A stretch of DNA of 64,000 nucleotides from positions 188,046,448 through 188,110,447 of the forward strand of contig OY720632.1 of the NCBI GenBank assembly GCA_963169105.1. The letters are read 5' to 3'. The notes beneath the pieces were generated by a model. That model made no database searches. It was not told the origin of the DNA and saw only the letters and a program-made list of their open reading frames with translations. This document shows, piece by piece, positions 24,475-33,851 of this stretch. A program made the translations under genes and the position numbers. Origin of the DNA: Ceriagrion tenellum. Its lineage: Eukaryota; Arthropoda; Insecta; Odonata; Coenagrionidae. The number at the start of each line of letters is the position of its first letter. The stretch's first letter is position 1.

Positions 24475-24958
24475 TATTAACTGTATCTCAATCATATTAA
24501 AATATATAAGCTTTTCTGGGGACAATGATACAATATTTTCGTTAACGCAAAAAACTTTAATAAATCAAACATTAATTAAAAATTTAGATACGGGTCCTAG
24601 AATATAAAGGGCATTGAGAGTTTAAACCAAGTAAACCCACATAATCCTCATGTGTCGGCTTTCATTTTTTAATAATAGTTCATGTACAATGCTATCCCAA
24701 ATTATAAAAGAAATCTATGTGAAGCTAATTGGTTATTGTCAGAAAGTTCGGCATTCAAAATAAAATAATTTTTTTGTGAAATAACCCTAAAAGTTTCAAG
24801 TCCTAATTATGGCAAAATAGGCAGCCAAAGCACATTTCAAAGAGCAAGTCTAGGATATTATTGAGGCAGATTCAAACATCAATGATAAAACGAATGAGTG
24901 CGACGTATCTAGTGTATATTTCCACGTAGTCTAACCGCGTAGGGAACATTGTGTACCT
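24475..24958. other. short AT-rich spacer
   Basis: Lies between the Helitron 5' end and the copia target site. Nothing is recognised in it. Confidence 0.4.
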
Positions 24959-24963
24959 ATAAC
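24959..24963. repeat. 5-bp target duplication (left) of copia
   Basis: ATAAC, repeated at 29,402-29,406 immediately outside the other LTR. Confidence 0.85.
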
Positions 24964-25095
24964 TGTTGAAACTTCCGCTGATTCTTTAATTATTTTACTA
25001 ATAACTTCACACAACGCACAGGACAATATTATTTTACTTCAACTTAACACAGTAACTAATAAACAGATTAGATCTCTTAGATACAATATTTAACA
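24964..25095 (-). repeat. copia 3' LTR
   Basis: 132 bp, begins TGTTGAA and ends TTTAACA, and is identical by inspection to the LTR at 29,270-29,401. A purine tract AAGAGAGAG (minus strand, 25,104-25,096) abuts it and is the likely polypurine plus-strand primer. Confidence 0.9.
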
Positions 25096-25261
25096 CTCTC
25101 TCTTAATTTTTTTCTTTAGAAACAACAGAAAACAAATTACATCATTCAACACCATAAAACTTCTCTTGAAAATTACATCACAGAATTAATTCATATAATT
25201 ATAACCATAATACAACAAAAATTAATCACACATTTACCTTTTAGCAAAAATTAAATTTCCT

Positions 25262-26923
25262 TCAATTACTTGACAGTAATAAGTTTTTATGTGCATGAAA
25301 GTTGATACCATTGAGGGGCTTTGTAAATATATCGGCTAACTGATATTGTGTTGGACAATACTTTAAGGTCACTACTTTTTGTGACACCTTTTCGGAAATG
25401 AAATGATATCTTACATCAATGTGCTTACTTCGTCTATTAAGCTGTCCAGTCTCAATTAGTCGAATAGTGCTTTGATTATCCAGAAGTAAACTTACACTCA
25501 ATTCTTTACCAACCAATTCTTCAATAAATGTTTTTGCATATATGACTTCCTTCACACATTCAGCTGCTGCAATATACTCTGCCTCCGTAGTGGAGAGAGC
25601 CACAATTGGTTGTTTACGTGACCACCAGGCTACTGGTCCTCCACAGAACATCAGGACGTATCCACTTATGCTCTTCCTAGTCTTTAAGTCACCTGCATAG
25701 TCAGAGTCAGTATAAGCAGTCAGAGTCAAGTTTGATCTTCTTTTGTACCGAATACCCAGGTTCTCTGTATTCTTTAAATACTTCAATGTTCTTTTTACAT
25801 TTTCAATGTCTGTTTTTGTTGGATTTTCTAGACTTCTGCTTTCATAGTTGACTGCAAAAGCCATGTCAGGTCTTGTTTTATTCGTCAAATATAAAAGACT
25901 ACCAACCACTTCTCTGTAAGGAAACTTGAGAACACTTCTATCCCTTTCTTCCTGCTCGTCAACTCTTTTCCCAATTTGAAGAGGTGTATCAACTCCCTTG
26001 GTATTTTTCATCTCGAATTTATCTAATATATAATCTGTATACCCCTTCTGAGATAGGAAAATAGAGTCCTTAGTTTTTGTTACCTCTATGCCAATTAAAA
26101 CCTTTGGATTATTTCTTGTCTTTGTTTCAAACTCCTTTCCTAAACTATCTAATAAATTGTCTAAATCAGATTCATATTCTCCCATTATGATCCCATCATC
26201 TACGTACACAGCTAAATACAGAGTTCTTTTCTCATTTCTGAATACACACTGTTCTGATTTCAACTGAAAAAGCCCTCTGTTCAGTAGAAACTTCTTCAAC
26301 CTTTGATTCCATTTCAAGGATGCTTGTTTTAATCCATATAAGGATTTTTCTAAACGACAAATTTTATTTTTGACACTAAAACCCTCTGGCACATGCATGT
26401 AAATTTCTTCTTCTAGTTCTCCATAAAGGAAAGCTGTTTTAATATCAAATGCCTTCATTTTGTAATTATTTTTAGCTGCAATGGCAAACAGTATCCTTAG
26501 TGATGTTGTATTCACCACTGGGCTGAAGGTTTCTTCATAGTCAATTCCTCTCTCTTGTTCGCAGCCTCTAACTACTAATCTAGCCTTGTATCTCCCGTCT
26601 TCTTTAACTTTGAATACCCATTTACTGGTTAAAATTTTCTTCCCTTTGGCATCTTGAGGACTGACATATTTCCATGTTTCATTTTTCATCAACGATGATT
26701 TTTCATCTTCAATTGCTTCTATCCATTTATCTTTTTCCTGTCCAGTTACAGCTTCATTATACGAAATTAAAGCCATTTTACATTGATATTCCTTCAAGTT
26801 ATCTGGTGCTTTAAGTTTATTTCTGTCTCTAAGATTGTAGTGTAATCCTTCATCTTCTTCTTCTCTTCCAGCTGTTACACCATCTGTTTCTTGTACTATG
26901 TCTTCTTCATCTTGACTTTCCAC
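25262..26923 (-). pseudogene. copia pol: reverse transcriptase and RNase H
   Basis: The frame is 553 codons. The RT domain spans roughly residues 60-310: 'WVFKVKEDG' and 'KARLVVRG' fingers, 'FDIKTAFLYGELEEEIYM', and the catalytic YVDD box ('VYVDDGIIM'). RNase H follows at about 400-540, with 'AYTDSDYAGD', the GYV...WWSRKQ segment, 'LSTTEAEYIA', 'LLDNQSTI' and 'SKHIDVRYHFI', and it retains the catalytic acidic residues. The listed start is GTG. In the living element this would be the C-terminal part of one polyprotein, and it is separated from integrase by a frame change near the 8-A run at 26,940-26,947. No inactivating change is seen inside this piece. Confidence 0.93.
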
Positions 26924-26945
26924 CTTTGCTCTTTTTATGTTTTTT

Positions 26946-27737
26946 TTAAATTTCTTTCTCTTCCTTGCAGTTATTTTGAATTTCAGGAATGAAGACTACA
27001 TCTCTAACTACCTCCACTGTTCTTTTATCCATAAAAAATACTCTTACTCCTTTTGAACAACCTTCATATCCCACAAACATCCCTCTTTTGCCCTTGGCAT
27101 CCCACTTTTGTCTCTTCTGAGATGGCGCGTGAGCATAGACTTCTGATCCAAAAACTCTGAGCTTTTCAAAATCTCCAAAAGGTTTACCGAACCATAACTC
27201 ATAAGGAGTTTTGCCTTTTATTGAGCTTGTTCCAGTTCTATTGATCACATACACTGCAGTATTAACTGCTTCTGCCCAAAATTCTTTGCTCAGTTTCTTA
27301 TTCAACAACATTGTTCTAGCTGATTCCACCAAGTTTCTCATCTCTCGTTCAGCTTTTCCATTTTGCTCAGGATTATAGGGCACAGATTTTTGATGACAAA
27401 TGCCCTCACCTTCAAATAGTTTTCTTACTTCCTTATTTACAAACTCAGATCCATTGTCACTTCTAAAAATTTTAATCCCTTTTCCAGTCTGATTTTTTAC
27501 GTATTTTATAAAAACTTTCAGCTTTTCTTTCACTTCGCATTTGTTTCTGAGAAAATATACTACTTTAAAGTGTGATAGGTCATCTTTCAATAACAGAAAA
27601 TACTTGCTTCCTCCAATCGACTCTGTCTCCATCGGTCCACATAGGTCTGCATGTATTAATTCACATATGCCTTTAGAGCTACTGCTGCTTGGAGTGAATT
27701 TTCTTTTTGCATATTTCCCTTCTACACAGAACTGCAA
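26946..27737 (-). pseudogene. copia pol: integrase
   Basis: A 263-codon piece of the integrase catalytic core. DDE residues are in 'IHADLCGPM' (first D), 'IFRSDNGSEF' (second D) and 'EQNGKAEREMRNL' (E), followed by the 'TPYELWFGKPF' block typical of copia. The N-terminal HHCC zinc finger is split: the His pair ('WHNRFCHQNF') and one Cys lie in the upstream frame and the next Cys ('CVEGK') in this one, so the frame break near 27,730 falls inside the zinc finger. The piece ends with TAA at 26,946 in a linker before RT. Confidence 0.93.
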
Positions 27738-29125
27738 AACTTGAGGTTATTCTCTATAAATGGTATCTTATTTTCTTCTAAAACTCTCTCCACTAAGGTG
27801 AAGTTTTGATGACAAAATCTATTATGCCACTCCTGCAAAGTTTCGGATTTCTTTGCCAAATATAACTCACCAGTTGATTGCCTGGTTGTTCGAAAATCCA
27901 TTACGTATAATTTACCGGATCGAATTGCTTGTGCACAGATTTTATTGTTCACGTCCTTCAATACGCATTTCTTATCATCAGACTCCAGTTTGTATCCCTT
28001 ATCTAGGGCTATTCCCATAGAAAAAAGGTTAGTTTTAAGTTCAGGCACATACAAGACATTTTCAAGGATTGTTTCCATCCATTCTTCACCGTTGTTCGCC
28101 AGAAGTTTTACCGTCCCGCAACCAACCGCGTCCAGCGTTGATCCGTCTCCAATTTTAATTTTCTTGGGTTCGCTAATCTCTTGGTATTCCTTAAATATTC
28201 CAATTTCATTGCACATATGTTCGCTGGCTCCGCTGTCTAAGTACCAAATTTCTTCATTTACTCGTTCATTGAAAAATGCAGTAGAACTGATGAATGCATT
28301 TTTGCTTGTTTTATCTTTCCTTTCTTCATCCTTCAGGAAACGGCATTGCTTAATAAAATGTCCCGGTCTCTTGCAGTGATGACACACTTTTTGATTTTTC
28401 GATCTTTCTCGGAAATAACAGTTCTTTTCTTCGTGATTGTTTTTCTTACAAATACTGCAAAACAATGGTTTGCTATTACATTTATTTTGGTTCCTCGAGT
28501 ATTTCGTTTCCGCTCTTAATGCTGAGTTCTGTATTACTTCATCGTTAGAGCTTTTAAATTTTTGTTCCTCTGCCGCCAATCTCGCTATGAAGTTTTCAAT
28601 TGTTCTTTCGTCTTTCGCGGTAGACTCCCATGCCGTGCTGAAGTTTTGATAATCAGTGGGCAGCACACTAAGTATCTTCGTTATTAACATGGTTTCATCA
28701 ATATTTTGCTGTAGCATTTTAAGTTTATGAACTATTGATTGGATGTTGGAAATATTCGTCATTATGTCGGCACTCTTCTCGAAACGGAAATTGTAGAATT
28801 GTTGCAGTAAATTACACTTCTGTTGCTCTGTATCACGTTCGTATATATTCGCCAGGGTTTTAAACATATCATGGGCAGTAACACGAGACATAATATGCAC
28901 CATTATCTTTTTATCAATAGTCGTTATTATATACTTCTGTGACTTGGCGTCCATCATCTTCCAGTGACGTACGTCTTTTTCATCTTTCACACCAGCTAGA
29001 CGTTGAATTCCGTCAACCACGTCCAGTAGGCCACTTGCTCGGAAGAATATTCGTATTTGGAACTTCCACAATTCGTAAGTTTCAGCTCCTTTTAGTATTT
29101 CAATGTTTGATAGATCTTCTGTCAT
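27722..29125 (-). pseudogene. copia gag-protease and start of integrase
   Basis: 467 codons from ATG 29,125, 130 bp inside the 5' LTR edge. Residues about 1-210 are the gag core of copia type ('ETYELWKFQIRIFF', 'LPTDYQNFSTAWES'). Two CCHC zinc knuckles follow, CSICKKNNHEEKNC and CHHCKRPGHFIKQC. The aspartic protease active site DSGAS is near residue 297 ('WYLDSGASEHM'). The frame ends with the start of the integrase zinc finger and a TAG at 27,724-27,722. Frame continuity with the next piece needs a one-base shift. Confidence 0.93.
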
Positions 29126-29254
29126 TGTTGCCGAGTGCGTTATTTTTTTACAATCTTCTTTTAGTTTTTTTTTTTTAACGCCAATTTTATCTTTTTCCTC
29201 TCTTCTATTTTTTTACGTTTTCTTCAGAATCTAAGCGTTCGGTGGATATAGGTT

Positions 29255-29269
29255 CCTGGGCCCATAACC
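29255..29269 (-). other. copia primer-binding site (initiator tRNA-Met half)
   Basis: Directly adjacent to the 5' LTR. On the + strand it reads CCTGGGCCCATAACC, which is the anticodon stem-loop of eukaryotic initiator tRNA-Met, so the minus-strand RNA would pair with a cleaved 5' half tRNA rather than with its 3' CCA end. This mode is known from copia. Confidence 0.8.
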
Positions 29270-29401
29270 TGTTGAAACTTCCGCTGATTCTTTAATTATT
29301 TTACTAATAACTTCACACAACGCACAGGACAATATTATTTTACTTCAACTTAACACAGTAACTAATAAACAGATTAGATCTCTTAGATACAATATTTAAC
29401 A
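29270..29401 (-). repeat. copia 5' LTR
   Basis: 132 bp, identical by inspection to 24,964-25,095. It carries the promoter for transcription toward lower coordinates. Confidence 0.9.
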
Positions 29402-29406
29402 ATAAC
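29402..29406. repeat. 5-bp target duplication (right) of copia
   Basis: ATAAC, matching 24,959-24,963. Confidence 0.85.
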
Positions 29407-29800
29407 TGATATGAAAATGTGCAAAGATTCAAAAACATTGAAACAAGAATTGAATAATTTGTTCACTATGAATTATGAATGTTATTTTTTCGAAACTACT
29501 ACAAAAATTGCAGATGTAACATATTCATCTCCTTGAACTAGCAAAATATTACCAAAAACTCGTGAAAGCCTTGAGTATTTACTTTCAATCATGTATTCAC
29601 AAGTAACACTAGAAATTTTTTGTTGTTTTCCGCTTTCTCGTACGATTGGCATTCAAGTCAATGCATATCAGTATTGGTTACAATCTTATGAGATTAAAAA
29701 TTCAGTTCTTCCTATGAATGACTAATATTTGCTGAACAAGTCTGACATGTTATAGAGTCAGAAGCAAAGAACAAGTAAAACACGAATGAGTGTGGCTTAC
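29407..29800. other. putative intron, AT-rich
   Basis: Lies between the copia insertion and the exon-like segment at 29,801. No other feature was seen. Confidence 0.35.
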
Positions 29801-29996
29801 CTTTCGAATATCGCCTCGTCTTTAATAGTGTTTCTTTGCTGAGAACTTCGTGTGTAGTTAAGATCGGAGCAAGGAGTAGACTCTTGGCTTCTTGAAATCA
29901 CCGGTTCACTTCCTTCTCCAGTTTTGAAAGGTGGAAGATTCCTTCTCTTCCGTATAAGGAACAAGGAATACTCTACGAGTCGCCCAACGCTGTAAA
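29801..29996 (-). other. exon-like segment, probably non-coding or 5' UTR exon 2
   Basis: A 196-nt segment bounded by a pyrimidine-rich acceptor (CTTCCTTCATTTCAG) and a consensus donor (GAAAG|GTAAGC). One frame is open across it ('VGRLVEYSLFLIRKRRN') but has no ATG inside the segment. Higher composition complexity than its flanks supports exon status. It is not transposon-like. It could belong to the transcript starting near 30,618 and feed the ankyrin exon 9 kb downstream, with the copia element sitting in the intervening intron. That link is inference. Confidence 0.45.
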
Positions 29997-30458
29997 CTGA
30001 AATGAAGGAAGATATATTATGTTTAATTTCACCATAAAATTGGTATAAACTTAATGCATATCTTAACAAGAATCTGATATGCATATGCTATTCAGATACA
30101 TCAAATTATTTTATTCAAATAACAATGAATTATAACGATATCAGTTCTTCTCGACATCTAAACACAAAATTATTAAATATTTTACTAAGATGACTGAAAT
30201 TTCAATAAAAATCAAAGTTACCAAAATATGATAATAAAAACATCACCAAAAGTGATCTAATTTGGAGGAAAAACTTAAACTTCAGAAAATATTTATTCAT
30301 TTCCGTTACTATGGATTTAATTGAAATTAAAATCTGTATATTCTATTTCTCATGCAGTTCAAGTCTACAGAGAAGCATTTCTCCCAATCGTTTAATGACA
30401 GAATTTATATAGACTTTTTGACAAAATTAAGTTTAAATATTATTGGAGAAGTGCATAC
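29997..30458. other. putative intron between two exon-like segments
   Basis: AT-rich and bounded on the minus strand by GTATGC at 30,458 and TTTCAG at 29,997. No other feature was seen. Confidence 0.35.
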
Positions 30459-30618
30459 CCTGTGTGTAGAGAATGACCTCCCAGGTTGGCGTTGATTTTT
30501 TCAGATCGAAGTTCGAAGTCGTAGTCTGAGACGTTTTGCTTCTGCAATGGCTGACTGGTGAGTGCTTTCTCTCCTTTCCTGTCCTTCTTGGTGATCAAGT
30601 CAAGTCAATAATTTGAAT
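30459..30618 (-). other. putative non-coding first exon
   Basis: A 160-nt segment downstream of a TATA/initiator pair, ending at CACAGG|GTATGC. It contains no ATG on the minus strand, so it would be 5' UTR. It is GC-richer than the neighbouring sequence. Confidence 0.4.
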
Positions 30619-30650
30619 GACTGGCTTCTAGAGGACCGCCTTTTTATGTC
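30615..30650 (-). promoter_or_regulatory. candidate pol II core promoter (TATA + initiator)
   Basis: On the minus strand a TATA-like CATAAAAAGG (about 30,648-30,639) is followed at 29-30 nt by TCATTC (30,620-30,615), which fits the arthropod initiator TCAKTY with A at 30,618. The spacing is canonical. A satellite array lies about 100 bp upstream. Confidence 0.45.
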
Positions 30651-30740
30651 AGCAAACGGACAGATGACAGAGCAGGAGGATGGGGACCTTTTCTTCCTTG
30701 TACAGCGCTTGACCAATGAGAACCCTTAACACGGTCTCAG

Positions 30741-32351
30741 TGGAGTGAGTGGGGCGCGTGAACTGCGCAGACGAGTAATTTCTAGAATTATAAGAGAAAT
30801 AGCCTATTGTTAGAGGATTATGCTATCCGATCGAGGAATTTGTCATCCGATTTCGTTAACTAAACCTACTTCCTTCTCGGTAACCGACTTCGAGGTAATT
30901 TTACACTTCGATATACTAAATATCTAGTTTGAGCCAGTTCGAGGCCGATTGTCATCTCACGTGGAAAAGCTTCCTTTTAAGGAAAAGAATGGGCGAGGAA
31001 AAATCTTGCTTAAATACATAATGGCCAAAAATAACTCGAAACGAAAGGCATACTTCAACATTATTAATTAGCACAGTGCTTTTATCATTTGAACAGGGTT
31101 AAGTGCGCAATAAATTTTACTCGTAAAAAACCCTTAGTTCTTCCATAAAATTTTTGGAGTGAGTGGGGCGCGTGAACTGCGCAGACGAGTAATTTCTAGA
31201 ATTATAAAAGGAATAGTGTATTGTGGAGGATGATGCTATCCGATCGAGGAATTTGTCATCCTATTTCGTTAACTAAACCTACTTCCTTCTCGGTAACCGA
31301 CTTCGAGGTATTTTAAACTGCGTTATACTAAATATCAAGATTCAGCCAATTCGAAGTCGATTGTCATCTCACGCGAAAAAGCTTCCTTTAAGGGTAAAAG
31401 TGGGCGATGAAAAAGCTATACCGAATTTCATGCCGGCCCAAAACAACTGGAAACGCAAGGCATACTTCAACATTACTCATTAAGACTGCGCTTTTATCAT
31501 TTGAACAGGTTAAGTGCGTAATGAATTTCACTCGTAAAAATCCCTTCGTTCCTCCATAACATTTTTGCAGTAAGTCGGGAGTGTGAACTGCGCAGACGAG
31601 TAATTTCTAGAATGATAAAAGTAATAGCCTAATGTTGGAGGATTATGCTATCCGATCAAGGCATCTGTTATCCGATTTCGTTAACTAAACCTACTTCCTT
31701 CTCGGTAACCGACTTCGAGGTAATTTTACACTTCGATATACTAAATATCAAATTTGAGCCAGTTCGAGGCCGATTGTCATCTTACGCGGAAGAGCTTCCT
31801 TATAGGGAAAAGAATGGGCGAGGAAAAAGCTTGCTTAAATACATAATGGCCAAAAACAACTCGAAAAGAAAGGCATACTTCAACATTTTCATTTTATCAT
31901 TTTTTATCATTTGAACAGGTTGAAGTGCGTAATGAATTTTACTCGTAAAAAACCCTTCGTTCCTCCATAACGTTTTTGCAGTAAGTCGGGAGTGTGAACT
32001 GCACACACGAGTAATTTCTGGAATTATAAAAGGAATAGCCTATTGTTGGAGGATTATGCAATCCGATTGAGGAATTTGTCATCCGATTTCGTTAACTAAA
32101 CCTACTTTCTTCTCTGTAACCTACTTCGGGTATAACTGCGTTATACTAAATATCAAGTTTGAGCCAGTTCGAGGCCAATTGTCATCTCACGCGGAAAAGC
32201 TTCTTTATAGGGAAAAGAATGGGCGAGGAAAAAGCTTGCCCATATACATGATGTCCAAAAACAACTCTATACGCCTGACATACGTCAACATGTTTCATTA
32301 AGATGGTAATTTTATAATTTTAACAGGCTGAAATGCGTAATGAATTTTACT
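30741..32351 (+). repeat. satellite array, period about 411-414 bp, ~3.9 units
   Basis: Units start at 30,741, 31,155, 31,566 and 31,977. The shared anchor GTGAACTGC begins at 30,758, 31,172, 31,583 and 31,994, giving spacings of 414, 411 and 411. The last unit stops at about 32,351. Units share the conserved TAACTAAACCTACTT and AATTTCTAGAATTATAA-type words and have diverged by substitutions and small indels. There is no conserved reading frame. The open frames inside are shadows. Confidence 0.95.
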
Positions 32352-32689
32352 ATAATACGTTATGTTTAAATTATTTTTGGTAGATGCACTAAGAATCATA
32401 TCATCAAACTGAAGCCTTACATCCGAGATGACAACCATATTGATTAGCCCTTCTTTCTTCTTTTTTTCTTGTAGATAGCACACGTCGGAATGGAGGAAAT
32501 AGCAGATGTGAAGCAAAAATTAATTCTCTATTTATTCCAAATTTAAAACAAGCAGTTTTTAAATCATATATATTGGTTTCTTGGTAGGTATTGTGGATAC
32601 TACTCCATTTTACAATAGTCTTCATCGGGAATGCGGATTATCATTCATTTAAGTGAATAAACAACGTGTAATGATGATGATGATGACTG
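32352..32689. other. spacer between satellite and Penelope fragment
   Basis: AT-rich with a short ATG/GAT microsatellite near 32,668-32,686. Nothing else was seen. Confidence 0.4.
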
Positions 32690-33138
32690 ACTTATTCATC
32701 GTCATCAGGGCCGTGTATTTACCACATAGTAAATTAAGAGGCCAGCTAGTGCGAGTAAAGGACCCTGCCGGCCTGAAAGTGCCTGGCGTTTACCGCATAC
32801 CATGCAAGTGCGGAGAGGTATACATTGGTGAGACTGGTCGAACCATTGAAAAGAGAATTAAAGAACATCAACGGCACCTCCGACTATGTCAACCAGCGAA
32901 GTCTGCAGGCGCTGAACATGCCATCAATTTCGACCATGCCATCCGTTGGGAAGAGACAAAACTACTACATGGGCTAGCTCTATGGTGTTCAGTTTGTGAG
33001 TACGGGTTTAGGATCCGAGCTCAACTTTTGAGTTTCTATCAGCTACCGCGGGGATTTCTAGTGGCCCTCCCACTCCTCGCGCAATGGAGCCCACAGGGCC
33101 CCACAGGCGGAAACCAAAGGGAAGGACACCGCGGGTGA
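32690..33138 (+). pseudogene. Penelope-like element, GIY-YIG endonuclease fragment 1
   Basis: The frame carries the C-terminal endonuclease of Penelope-like retroelements. 'HSKLRGQLVRVKDPAG' is the linker typical of these proteins. The GIY-YIG core follows: 'PGVYRIPCKCGEVYIGETGR' with the Cys pair characteristic of Penelope, then 'IEKRIKEHQRHLRL' with the conserved Arg and 'SAGAEHAINFDHAI'. The reverse transcriptase is missing upstream, so the copy is 5' truncated. Past about residue 100 the frame loses family similarity. Such fragments are common because Penelope elements insert with 5' truncation. Confidence 0.85.
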
Positions 33139-33851
33139 CTTGACACAGAAGCTATCCCTTTCGTCGAAACCCTATCCAGCTCCCAAGCATTTAATGCAGC
33201 CTATTGAAGGCGAAGACGCCAGGCGAAATCCTTGAAAGAACAGTAAATTGCCGCTGCTTTCTACTGCCCTTCTCCGGTATTCCAACGATTAATTTTGGAA
33301 CAACAACGTCCTGCGTGAACATTTATCGCATATCCTCAATTACCTGTTCGAAATTTGCTTTTTTTATATTTTACCAAAACACTTTCAACTTATGCTACGA
33401 GATGAAAAACATCTCCTACAACTAAATGATAGTTTAAGTATACGTAATAATGTTAGCAAAATGATCCATTACCGCCCAAGAATTATTTTCCCCTTGTTTT
33501 AAGCAAGCTAAGGTATTTAGATTTACTTCTATTTTTTATATTTAAAATTCTAAGAACAATCAAGTGAGAACCTCTCTGGCAAAGTTTAAGGAAAATAATA
33601 TGACGCGTTGCCAATACACGCATGCTCTAGGAATTATACTCGAGTTTTTTTAAAGAGCGGTCCTCTTCATGAGTTGAACTTTTTCAATGAACTTATGTGT
33701 CGCATATGATGAGTAATGATGATAAACTCTACGCTTTCAAATCTCCATAAATAACTCTTGTCTAAATCAGATTGTATAATAGCACTGTAATCAGCCGAAA
33801 CATAAAAAAGATTAACTATTATCAAAACAAAATGCCTCCATACCTTCTTGT
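33139..33851. other. 3' flank of Penelope fragment and AT-rich spacer
   Basis: GAAGAC-GCC-A-GGC-GAAAT near 33,210-33,228 recalls a hammerhead stem II and core, but the first core motif is altered, so it is only a possible relic. The remainder is AT-rich and empty. Confidence 0.3.

Larger units (their letters stand above)
24964..29401 (-). mobile_element. Ty1/copia LTR retrotransposon, complete but frame-broken
   Basis: A 4,438-bp element with identical 132-bp LTRs, TG...CA termini and a 5-bp target duplication ATAAC on both sides. Internal order gag-protease-integrase-RT-RNase H is diagnostic of copia, since gypsy elements have integrase last. The primer-binding site abutting the 5' LTR (minus strand 29,269 to about 29,255) is complementary to the initiator tRNA-Met anticodon stem-loop (CTGGGCCCATAACC), the half-tRNA priming known for Drosophila copia. 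The coding region is split into three frames by two breaks, near 27,730 and 26,930. Identical LTRs mean recent insertion, so the breaks are either fresh mutations or sequencing errors. It lies in the same orientation as the putative minus-strand host gene around it. Confidence 0.95.

Noticed and set aside
27945..28379. 144-codon + strand frame in the copia gag-protease region
   Set aside because: It is a reverse-strand shadow of a well-supported copia polyprotein.
33210..33228. Third hammerhead relic after Penelope fragment 1
   Set aside because: Stem II and GAAAT are suggestive, but the CUGANGA core is altered to GCGAAGA and stem I cannot be drawn, so it was not listed as a ribozyme.
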